Shown piece by piece: positions 41,630-49,317 of a stretch of DNA of 54,192 nucleotides. The translations under genes and the position numbers were made by a program. How positions within the stretch are numbered: position 1 is the first letter of the stretch; each line of letters starts with the position of its first letter. This DNA comes from Ruficoccus amylovorans (GTDB taxonomy: Bacteria > Verrucomicrobiota > Verrucomicrobiia > Opitutales > Cerasicoccaceae): positions 1 through 54,192 of the forward strand of contig NZ_JACHVB010000019.1 in NCBI RefSeq assembly GCF_014230085.1, written 5' to 3'. The notes under the pieces are model-generated. The model saw only the letters and a list, made by a program, of their open reading frames with translations, searched no databases and had not been told where the DNA came from.

Positions 41630-43862
41630 GTCTGTGCCGCGGTTGTCCGTGGCATTTGCTCTTGCTTCGTCCTGTCTGCTGCCGGCCAGTTCGACGACGG
41701 CTGCGGAGGTGCCCGCCGGTGGCGTGGCATCGTTGCAGGCGAAGGTTTCGGGCGCGTCGGAGTTTTTGTATTATATCTGGGACACCGGGGACGGGCGCCT
41801 GGTGCCCGGCTCTCTCGGTCGGACCGGGGCAGGTGCATGGATGGATGTCCCGTACTACACGCCCGGCAGCTACTCGGCCGCGTGGAGCGCGGTAACGCAT
41901 TCGGGAGTGTGTATCCGAGGTTCAACTACGCCGGTTAAAGTTCTGCCCGTGCAGGATCAGATGCGCCCGGATGTGCTTGTGCCTGCGGTGAAGGAAATCT
42001 GGCAGGGGTCGATACGTGCCCGACTCGACGGGGCCAAATCGCGTGAGATGACCCCGGCGGCGGCTTACGAGGCGGGGGGCGTGGACTTGGTCTTTGACGG
42101 AATGCAGGTGGTGGAGTGGCTTTGCCTTTTTCCGGGCGAGGCTGCCTGGCCGGAAGATTTCGAGGTATATAGCAGCGAAGATGGCGGCGCGACCTGGTAC
42201 CCGGTTATGAGCGCCCGCTTCAACGCCTTCCCCGATCCCGGTAAAAAAGTGGTCTGGATCCCCCTGCGCGGGTTGGTGGCGGACGCGATTCGCGTGCTGG
42301 TCCCCCGTGGCAACGGACCGCGGTCGGACGGGCCGTGGGGTCTGCTCGACGCCTGCGTGCTGGGAGGGGGTGAACCGGACTGGACGCTTGCGGGCGCGGC
42401 CCCCGGCGAGGTGGCGGCCTGGAACAACCTCTGGCTCAACTATGGCATCGCCTCCAACGAAGTGCATGACCGCTTTGACCCGTGGTGGCCGACGGAGCGC
42501 CCGCTCGACGGGGGCATGGTCGGCATTGGAAGCAGCGAGTGGTTTTACTGGAACGCGCTCAAACTGTCATGGCTGGGTCATGACAAACAAGCCCGGCGGT
42601 TGGAGGATTACTTCGTCCGCAACCCGGTCGGAGAGGATGGCTATGTGTGGACTTCGCCCGGAGGAGAGAAACACCTCGGTCACAGCCGCCACTACACGAC
42701 CAACGCCACCTACGCCATGTCCGTGGCGCACCATTACCTGATGACCCGTGACCGCGCTTTTCTGGAGCGCACGGACCCGCGTTCGGGCGAGTCCGTCCTG
42801 GCCAAGGCCCGCCGGGCGATGGATTACCAGTTGAAGGAGTTGGGCGGGCGCAGTGGCTTGATCACTTATGTGGACAAAGAGCACGATGGCACCGCTACCA
42901 GCCAGGGAAGCAACTATTGGGACTTTTGGCTCTTCGGACATGAGTCTGCCTATGGGAACGCCTGGTTTTACCAATCTCTCGGACTGTGGGCCGAGATGGA
43001 GGAGGCACTCGGTGAGGACGTCCGCGCGCAGGAACTGCGTTCGCTCAGGCTCAAGGTTCGCCAGCGCTACAACGAGACCTTCTGGGACGACGAGACCGGG
43101 CGCTACATCGGTTGGGTTGATGTGAATGGGAACAGATACGACTATGGCTTTACCTTCGTGAATCTGCACGCATTGGCTGCGGGGCTGGCCGATGAGGAGC
43201 AGGCCGAGTCGGTGTTGGCTTGGCTCGACGGCACGCGTCGGGTTGAGGGCGACGATGCCGACGATGTCTATCATTTCGGATTCGCCCCGCGCAGCACGAC
43301 GGTCGATGCCCGGCGGGGAAACTCGCGTGTGATTAACACCTGGAACGGGGCGCTCGATGTCGAACCCGGCGGGAATGCCGCCTTTGGCGCGCAGATTCAG
43401 AACGGCGGTGCGATCCTTTATCCGAGCTATTACGACCTGCACGCCCGCTTGCGTTATCGCGGGGCAGGGGACATGCGCCAGCGCTGGGAGGGGATTTACG
43501 AGAGCTACCAGACCGATCAGCTACGACGCGATCCGGGCAACTTCCGGGGGCACAGCGATGTGGTCGGCATCCTGCGCGAGTTCCCCGAGTCGGGGTTGGT
43601 GCCGTATTTTTTTGTCGATGGGCTGGTCGGTGTCACTCCAGTGGCTGAGGGGTGGCGGATCGAGCCTCATTTACCCCCGGATTGGTCGGGGGTGGTGCTT
43701 CGAGGTATCAGCCTTGCTGGTCGAGAGTACACGGTACGCGTCGGCTCCGATAAGGACGATGCCGCCGTGGAAGAAGATGGAACGGTGTTTGTGCCGCTCG
43801 GGCAGAGTGTCGTGCTCGGGGTGGACGGGCAACTTATTCTGAAAGAGGAGGGACCGCAGTGA
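41592..43862 (+). CDS. Secreted six-hairpin (alpha/alpha)6 glycoside hydrolase-like protein
   Basis: 756 residues. The signal peptide (SVPRLSVAFALASSCLLPASSTTAA|EV) follows a basic leader; ATG 41607 could be an alternative start. Residues ~130-260 look like a discoidin/F5-8-type sugar-binding module (VEWLCLFPGEAAWPEDFEVYSSEDGGATWYPV). From ~270 on there is a six-hairpin glycosidase barrel: GIGSSEWFYWNALKLSWLGHDKQARRL, SNYWDFWLFGHESAYGNAWFYQSL, ETFWDDETGRYIGWVDVNG. It closes with a C-terminal beta-domain (VAEGWRIEPHLPPDWSGVVLRGISLAGREYTV, shortened here) typical of GH65/GH78/GH95-like clans. Exact family and substrate are not assignable by eye. Its start overlaps the GH65 gene and its stop overlaps the next gene, so translation is probably coupled. 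Confidence 0.72.
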   Translation: MKLPMPKPVPSVKSVPRLSVAFALASSCLLPASSTTAAEVPAGGVASLQAKVSGASEFLYYIWDTGDGRLVPGSLGRTGAGAWMDVPYYTPGSYSAAWSAVTHSGVCIRGSTTPVKVLPVQDQMRPDVLVPAVKEIWQGSIRARLDGAKSREMTPAAAYEAGGVDLVFDGMQVVEWLCLFPGEAAWPEDFEVYSSEDGGATWYPVMSARFNAFPDPGKKVVWIPLRGLVADAIRVLVPRGNGPRSDGPWGLLDACVLGGGEPDWTLAGAAPGEVAAWNNLWLNYGIASNEVHDRFDPWWPTERPLDGGMVGIGSSEWFYWNALKLSWLGHDKQARRLEDYFVRNPVGEDGYVWTSPGGEKHLGHSRHYTTNATYAMSVAHHYLMTRDRAFLERTDPRSGESVLAKARRAMDYQLKELGGRSGLITYVDKEHDGTATSQGSNYWDFWLFGHESAYGNAWFYQSLGLWAEMEEALGEDVRAQELRSLRLKVRQRYNETFWDDETGRYIGWVDVNGNRYDYGFTFVNLHALAAGLADEEQAESVLAWLDGTRRVEGDDADDVYHFGFAPRSTTVDARRGNSRVINTWNGALDVEPGGNAAFGAQIQNGGAILYPSYYDLHARLRYRGAGDMRQRWEGIYESYQTDQLRRDPGNFRGHSDVVGILREFPESGLVPYFFVDGLVGVTPVAEGWRIEPHLPPDWSGVVLRGISLAGREYTVRVGSDKDDAAVEEDGTVFVPLGQSVVLGVDGQLILKEEGPQ

Positions 43863-44482
43863 AGGCTATTATCGTAACGTGTGTGCTGGCTTTTTCAGGC
43901 CTGGCGGCGGTGGCCGTCTCCGGGGCGGAAGGGCGTTCGGCGCTGTGGATGACGTTTGATCGCGGGCTGGATTATTCGCGCCAGATTCGTACGGCCCAGG
44001 CTGCGCGTGGATGGTCCGTGGTCGAGGAGGACGCGGTTAGCGGGAACCGCTTGTTGCGTGTGGATTACCGTTTCGACGCGCCCGGACAGGGGTCGTTGCT
44101 GGTCTTTGATCTGGTGCCCACGACGCTGGAAAAGATCCGTCTGCGGGTGCGCGTGTCACGAGCCGCAGGCGGGCCATTGCGGGTCGGTCTTTCGGCCAAT
44201 AGTGTGGGCGGTGGCGGTTATGTGGCTCCGGACGTATTGGTCCCGGCGAACGGTAAGTGGACGACGCTTGAGATGGATTTGTCTGGCCAATTGTCCGGTA
44301 TTTACGCCAACGGGAAACGTGTACAACAGGAACGTATATCTGCTGAAGAAATTCGTAAACTCGCGCTGGAGCGTATTATCGTGAACGTGCGCCTGCCAGC
44401 GGGTGCCGATGCACGGGCGGGCGGCGAATTTTATGTGGATTTCGACCTGCTGGAAGGTTTTCCGCCTGATGACAGTGAATGA
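43859..44482 (+). CDS. Small exported beta-sandwich protein, possibly carbohydrate-binding
   Basis: 207 residues starting at GTG 43859, whose GTGA overlaps the previous stop codon. The signal peptide (MKAIIVTCVLAFSGLAAVAVSGA|EG) predicts export. The body is a single beta-sandwich with LLRVDYRFDAPGQGSLLVFDL and RLRVRVSRAAGGPLRVGLSANSVG. It ends in YVDFDLLEGFPP, a pattern like CBM-type jelly rolls fused to or accompanying polysaccharide-active enzymes. No catalytic motif is seen. Translational coupling with the secreted six-hairpin glycosidase suggests the pair works together, with this protein as a binding subunit. Family membership is unverified. Confidence 0.7.
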   Translation: MKAIIVTCVLAFSGLAAVAVSGAEGRSALWMTFDRGLDYSRQIRTAQAARGWSVVEEDAVSGNRLLRVDYRFDAPGQGSLLVFDLVPTTLEKIRLRVRVSRAAGGPLRVGLSANSVGGGGYVAPDVLVPANGKWTTLEMDLSGQLSGIYANGKRVQQERISAEEIRKLALERIIVNVRLPAGADARAGGEFYVDFDLLEGFPPDDSE

Positions 44483-44506
44483 TGGTTATGATTTAAACTA
44501 CGAGTA

Positions 44507-46357
44507 ATGGATTTTGTGATGAAATGGATTAAACTTGCTTGTGTCTTTGTGTTTTTCATGGCCGCTGCCTTGGCGGATGATCGGCCGAATATCGTCTTTC
44601 TCCTGACCGACGACCAGCGTTACGACTCGCTGGGAGCGACCGGCAACGAGATCATTCATACGCCCGAGATTGACGCCCTGGCTGATGAGGGAGTTATCTT
44701 TGACAACAGCTTTGTTGTTTCCTCGGCCTGTGCGCCCAACCGGGCCGCCATCTTTAGCGGGATGTATAACCGAACGCTCGGGGTGCGGGATTTCAGCTCG
44801 GACTTCACACCGGAGCAGCGGGAATATCTGTATCCGTTTCTGCTGAAGAAGGAGGGGTATTTTATCGGCTTTATCGGTAAGTGGGGGGTGGCGGCCACCA
44901 TAGCCTCGACGCTGGAACCTTACCGTGAACGCTTCGACTACTGGCGCGGCTTTGTCGGGCAAGGAAATTACTACACAAGGGATCGGCAGAACCGCCATCT
45001 CACTCAAGTGCTGGCTGACGATGTGGAGGAATTTCTCGATGTGGTCCCGAAGGGAAAGCCCTTTTGCCTGTCAGTTAGTTTTAAGGCTCCGCACGGCCCG
45101 TGGAACCAGTATGACCGGCGATTCGCCGAGGATTTTGAAGACCGGGGCATTCCCTTTCCTCCTACATTGGACAAGTACTTCGTGGATCAATTGCCGCCCT
45201 TTATGCGCACGTTCCGGCTCTCGCTGGACGGGCGCAGCCTGGAGCAGTTTGAGCAGTTTCACGAAAAATTTGTCCGCGAGTACTACCGACTGATTCTCGG
45301 GGTGGATGAAGCCGTCGGGCGTATTCGCAAGGCGCTGGAGGCAAAGGGCCTGGCCGACAATACGATCATCGTTTACGCCAGCGACAATGGCCACTTCCTC
45401 GAAGAGTGGGGCTTTTATGGCAAGTGGCTCATGTACGAGCCGAGCATCCGTGTGCCGCTGATCGTCTATGATCCGCGCCTGCCCAAAGAAGAGCGCGGGA
45501 AGCGTGTGAAGGAACAGGTGCTGAGTGTTGACTATGCGCCGACGTTTCTGGACTGGGCCGGGGCCGATATACCTGAGCGCATGCAGGGGCAAAGCCTGCG
45601 CGAACTGGTTGAGGGCGAAGCGCCTGATGATTGGCGCGAGGACTGGTTCTACGATTATGCCTTTGAGATGTACCCCGGTGACATTCCCAAGAGTATCGGC
45701 GTACGCACCGACCGCTACAAGCTCGTGCGCTACATCTCGCCGCGTCCACAGTACGAGCAACTCTTTGACCTCCAACGCGACCCGCTGGAGTTGAAAAACC
45801 GGATCGACGACCCCGAGTACGCGAATATCCGCCACGACCTGAGCAAGCGCCTTTCGGAGTACCGCAAGAGCCTTCCCGACAACGACCCGGACTTTGAGGA
45901 GTATGTCAACACCTATGAGGTGATCGGCATTGGCGCGGACTTCCCCGATGCCGAACTTGACTTCAGTGAGGTTGATGAGGTCGGCCAGACTTTCACGGCG
46001 GCGACGGATCACCTGATGCTGGTCGAGTGGCGCTGGCCGTTCTTTATCTCGCGCTACCCGGACAGCGGGGTCGATGTGGTATTGCGCCGGGGTGGCCCGG
46101 AGGGAGAGATTCTTGGTGAAACTTGGATAGAGGCGACGGACATCTACAACCTGAACCGCTCGCGCGCGTCCTTTGAAGTCGCCGGGCTGGAGCCGGGTGA
46201 AACGCTTTACGTGGGCATACGTCCGCAGTCCAAACCGGGCAAGCGGCGCATTGGCCTCTGGCGCTACACGAAGGACTGCTATCCGGGTGGGGAAGCCTTT
46301 ATCAACGGCGAGGCCGCCGGAGGCGATATCCCGCTGGCCTTCGTGTTCCGCAAATAA
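44507..46357 (+). CDS. Exported type I sulfatase with C-terminal beta-sandwich extension
   Basis: 616 residues. The signal peptide is MDFVMKWIKLACVFVFFMAAALA|DD. RPNIVFLLTDDQRYD (D35/D36) holds the metal ligands, and C75-A-P-N-R is the formylglycine signature. GKWGVA, KAPHGPW and YASDNGHFLEEWGFYGK complete the catalytic fold (~25-470). The last ~130 residues (DEVGQTFTAATDHLMLVEWRWPFF.., FEVAGLEPGETLYVGIRPQSKPGKRR) form an additional beta-sandwich that most sulfatases of this class lack. It might bind glycan or orient the enzyme at the surface. It follows the small exported protein by 24 bases; the GPH symporter gene comes next. Confidence 0.92.
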   Translation: MDFVMKWIKLACVFVFFMAAALADDRPNIVFLLTDDQRYDSLGATGNEIIHTPEIDALADEGVIFDNSFVVSSACAPNRAAIFSGMYNRTLGVRDFSSDFTPEQREYLYPFLLKKEGYFIGFIGKWGVAATIASTLEPYRERFDYWRGFVGQGNYYTRDRQNRHLTQVLADDVEEFLDVVPKGKPFCLSVSFKAPHGPWNQYDRRFAEDFEDRGIPFPPTLDKYFVDQLPPFMRTFRLSLDGRSLEQFEQFHEKFVREYYRLILGVDEAVGRIRKALEAKGLADNTIIVYASDNGHFLEEWGFYGKWLMYEPSIRVPLIVYDPRLPKEERGKRVKEQVLSVDYAPTFLDWAGADIPERMQGQSLRELVEGEAPDDWREDWFYDYAFEMYPGDIPKSIGVRTDRYKLVRYISPRPQYEQLFDLQRDPLELKNRIDDPEYANIRHDLSKRLSEYRKSLPDNDPDFEEYVNTYEVIGIGADFPDAELDFSEVDEVGQTFTAATDHLMLVEWRWPFFISRYPDSGVDVVLRRGGPEGEILGETWIEATDIYNLNRSRASFEVAGLEPGETLYVGIRPQSKPGKRRIGLWRYTKDCYPGGEAFINGEAAGGDIPLAFVFRK

Positions 46358-46380
46358 GGAGTCTCTGTTTTCCATTGCTT

Positions 46381-47856
46381 ATGTCCCAGCCCAAGCCAGA
46401 AAACACCCAGCCGTCGACTCAAGCGGCAACCGAAGCAACTGAAGCGCATGTGCCGCTCGGCAAAAAGCTGGGCTATGCCAGTGGCGCGCTGGCCGACAAT
46501 CTGATCATGAACGGTTTCAGCACGCTTGTGCTACCGGTCTATAACATCGGGCTGTTTGTCAACCCGGTCTTGCTGGGCTGGGCGATGGCGATTCCGCGTT
46601 TTTTCGACGCGCTGACGGACCCGATAATGGGCAACCTTTCGGATAATACGCGGACCCGGTGGGGACGTCGCCGTCCGTACATTGTGGCCGGGATTCTCGC
46701 TACGGTGTTACTGTTGCCGCTGCTGTGGCTCTCGCCGAGCACGGAGGACTGGTCTGTGTTCTGGTGGCTGACGGTGTTCGGAGTCCTGTATTTTCTGGCC
46801 TACACGGTTTTTATTATTCCGTACCAGGCACTTGGTTTTGAGATGACCACGGACTACGATGAACGCACGCGTCTGCTGGCCTGGCCGAATTATTTCGGGT
46901 TGACGGCTTCGTTCATTATGCCGTGGTTGCCGCGCTTCATCGAATACCAGGGCTTTGGCGGCCCGGTGAAAGGCGCGGTCTGGGTCAGTATCGGGATGGG
47001 GGCGGTTATTCTGGTGGCGGGGTTGCTGCCTGCCATTGTCGGTCGCGAGATCGCCCGGGCTGAGGAGCAGCAGAAGATCCGCCTGCTTGATGCGATCAAA
47101 CTCACGCTGAAGAACCGGGCCTTTCTCGTCGTGGTGATGGCCAATGTGGTCATGTTGATGGGGCTGGCCACCTTTGTGAACCTCAGCCTCTATGTGAACA
47201 TTTTCTACATCTATGGAGGAGACCGCGCGGCGGGGACGGCTCTGGCCGGTATCTCCGGCTCGACCTATGCGGCGGCGTCCTACTTGAGCGTTCTGCTGGC
47301 GACAGCTATTGCCACGCGCGTTGGGAAAAAGACAGCCTGCCTCGTGCTGCTGAGCCTGACGTTTATCGGGGTGGTGAGCCTGTGGTGGACGCTGCGCCCC
47401 TCGATGCCGTACCTCCAGCTTGTCTCGACGGTGGTGATTGGCTTTGGCCTGCAAGGCTCGTGGATGATGTTTTTTATCATGATCGGCGATGTCTGCGAGG
47501 AGGACGAGCGTGAGAATGGCCTGCGCCGCGAAGGTATTTTCAGTGCCATCGGTGGCTTCTCCCGTAAGATGTCGGTGGCGGCGGCGTCGGTATTCGGAGG
47601 CACGCTGTTGAGTATTATCTCGTTTGATGCTGAGGCTGCCGCTAACGGCGAACTCGATCCCGCCGTACTTGTGCATTTGAAGGAAGCTTTTGTGTTCGGG
47701 CAGGCGGCGGTCGTCCTGTTGGGGATGGTGCTGCTGGCGTTTTATCCGATCACGCGGGCGCGGGCCGAGGAGACGCAGGCGATTCTAGGAGAGCGTAAAC
47801 TCCGGCTGAATTCGGAGCAGTTAACTGATGATTATAACCCCAACGAATTGTCATGA
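46381..47856 (+). CDS. GPH-family sugar:cation symporter (MFS-like)
   Basis: 491 residues and about 12 transmembrane helices. After a short hydrophilic N-terminus comes KLGYASGALADNLIMNGF, then the GPH hallmark ALTDPIMGNLSDNTRTRWGRRRPYI, shortened in function to the D..RTRWGRRRPY loop between helices 2 and 3. Later loops (GFEMTTDYDERTRLLAW, GDVCEEDERENGLRREG) are equally typical. The family includes melibiose, xyloside and glucuronide carriers, so it likely imports the oligosaccharides cut outside by this operon. An AAGGAG at 46357-46362 sits 12 bases before an in-frame TTG (46375) and 18 before the ATG (46381), so the TTG may be the real start. Its stop overlaps the next ATG by four bases. 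Confidence 0.92.
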   Translation: MSQPKPENTQPSTQAATEATEAHVPLGKKLGYASGALADNLIMNGFSTLVLPVYNIGLFVNPVLLGWAMAIPRFFDALTDPIMGNLSDNTRTRWGRRRPYIVAGILATVLLLPLLWLSPSTEDWSVFWWLTVFGVLYFLAYTVFIIPYQALGFEMTTDYDERTRLLAWPNYFGLTASFIMPWLPRFIEYQGFGGPVKGAVWVSIGMGAVILVAGLLPAIVGREIARAEEQQKIRLLDAIKLTLKNRAFLVVVMANVVMLMGLATFVNLSLYVNIFYIYGGDRAAGTALAGISGSTYAAASYLSVLLATAIATRVGKKTACLVLLSLTFIGVVSLWWTLRPSMPYLQLVSTVVIGFGLQGSWMMFFIMIGDVCEEDERENGLRREGIFSAIGGFSRKMSVAAASVFGGTLLSIISFDAEAAANGELDPAVLVHLKEAFVFGQAAVVLLGMVLLAFYPITRARAEETQAILGERKLRLNSEQLTDDYNPNELS

Positions 47857-49229
47857 TATTTCGGATACATAAGCTTGTTACATGTCTTTTCCTTCTCGCA
47901 TTCCTGTGTGGATGTCTGGTTGCCCGGGCCGGAAGTGAGCGGCCAAATATCCTGCTGATTATGGCGGATGACCTGGGCTATGCCGATATCGGGGCGCATG
48001 GGAATGTGGAATTCCCGACGCCGAATCTGGACCGGTTGGCCGGAATGGGGATGCGGTTTACCCAAGGCTACGTAACTGGTCCGGTGTGCGGACCTTCTCG
48101 GGCTGGGCTGATTACCGGGCGCAATCAGGAGCGTTTCGGCTTCGAGGGGCACCCCGGTCCGAAGGATACCTGGGGGCTGCCGCTGGACGAAGATACGCTT
48201 CCAGCCAGCCTGAAGGCGGCTGGTTATCGTACGGCGCTCTTTGGAAAATGGCACCTGGGGTCCGAGCCCGGCTACCGGCCCCTGGACCGTGGGTTCGATG
48301 AGTTTTACGGCTTCCTGTCCGGCATGCATGATTACTTTAAGCAAGATGATCCCAACTGGGGCTTGATTGTCGAAGGGGAGGGCTCGCCGGCGGAGCTGCC
48401 GCAGTACCTGACGTTCGAATTGGCCGATCGGACCGCCGCCTTTATCCGCCGTCAGGCGCAGGAAGACAGCCCGTTCTTTGTCTGGTTGTCATTTAATGCT
48501 CCGCACACGCCGATGCAGGCCCCACGGCGTTATTTGGATAAGGCGCAGCATATTGAAGGCAAGCTGCGCTCAACCTATGCCGCCATGGTAATGGCGATGG
48601 ACGACGCCATCGCGACCGTCATAAACGCTTTGGAGGAGAGCGGTGTTCTTGATGACACGGTTATTGTCTTTATGAGCGATAATGGAGGGGCGATGTTGGA
48701 TGGCGGCGCCCGTAACGGCGCTCGTAACGATCCGCTTCGCGGTTCGAAGGCCCAGCTCTGGGAGGGAGGCGTGCGCGTGCCGTTCTTTATCATTTGGCCC
48801 GAACAAATCCCGGCAGGCCAGGTGCGTGATGAAATCGTTTCAAGCCTGGACCTTTACCCGACGTTTACCGCCCTCGCCAACGCTACTACCCCGGACAAGC
48901 TCGAAGGTGTGGACCTTTCTGCTCTCCTGCAGGGAGAGCCGATGCCTGAGCTATTTCAGCGTGAGCTGCACTGGAGGTTTTATGGCACGCAGAAAGCCGT
49001 TCGACGTGGCGACCTGAAGTGGGTCCGTGTGAGCGGGGATGGCGGGCTCTATGGCATGAGCAAGAGCGTCCGGGAAGACGAGGATCTCTCGGAAACGCAC
49101 GGGCCGGAAGCTGAAGCATTGGAAGAGAGCTGGGTGGATTGGAATTCGGTGAACCCCAAGATCAAGCTACATCAACAGCAAATGTTGGAATCCGAATCGA
49201 GAACAGGTCAATCTAAAGGCTCCGACTGA
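47853..49229 (+). CDS. Exported type I sulfatase, possible lipoprotein
   Basis: 458 residues. The N-terminus (MIFRIHKLVTCLFLLAFLCGC) is a signal sequence; C21 after LCG could be a lipobox cysteine, which would tether it to a membrane. RPNILLIMADDLGYADIGAHG (D39/D40) and C79-G-P-S-R identify a formylglycine sulfatase. GKWHLGSEPGYRPLDRGFDEFYGF and MSDNGGAMLDGGARN follow the GalNAc/arylsulfatase A-like pattern. It is translationally coupled to the GPH symporter (ATGA overlap) and is the last gene of the operon. The final ~6 codons and the stop fall within a half copy of the 103-base palindromic element found at 27650, so the C-terminus was probably remodelled by that insertion. Confidence 0.92.
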   Translation: MIFRIHKLVTCLFLLAFLCGCLVARAGSERPNILLIMADDLGYADIGAHGNVEFPTPNLDRLAGMGMRFTQGYVTGPVCGPSRAGLITGRNQERFGFEGHPGPKDTWGLPLDEDTLPASLKAAGYRTALFGKWHLGSEPGYRPLDRGFDEFYGFLSGMHDYFKQDDPNWGLIVEGEGSPAELPQYLTFELADRTAAFIRRQAQEDSPFFVWLSFNAPHTPMQAPRRYLDKAQHIEGKLRSTYAAMVMAMDDAIATVINALEESGVLDDTVIVFMSDNGGAMLDGGARNGARNDPLRGSKAQLWEGGVRVPFFIIWPEQIPAGQVRDEIVSSLDLYPTFTALANATTPDKLEGVDLSALLQGEPMPELFQRELHWRFYGTQKAVRRGDLKWVRVSGDGGLYGMSKSVREDEDLSETHGPEAEALEESWVDWNSVNPKIKLHQQQMLESESRTGQSKGSD

Positions 49230-49264
49230 CTTTGCCAGTGACGCAGTATGCGTGGACACGGTCA
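49213..49264. repeat. Half copy of the 103-bp palindromic element
   Basis: 52 bases aligning without gaps to 27701-27752, with about 41 identical, ending in the same GTGGACACGGTCA. The left half is not recognisable here. It overlaps the last codons and the stop of the sulfatase gene. The remaining bases up to 49317 show no further feature. Confidence 0.6.
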
Positions 49265-49317
49265 ATCACCTGTGACTCATTCGTTAGCTTTTCTGTAAAC
49301 TGTCGTTCATGGCGCGC

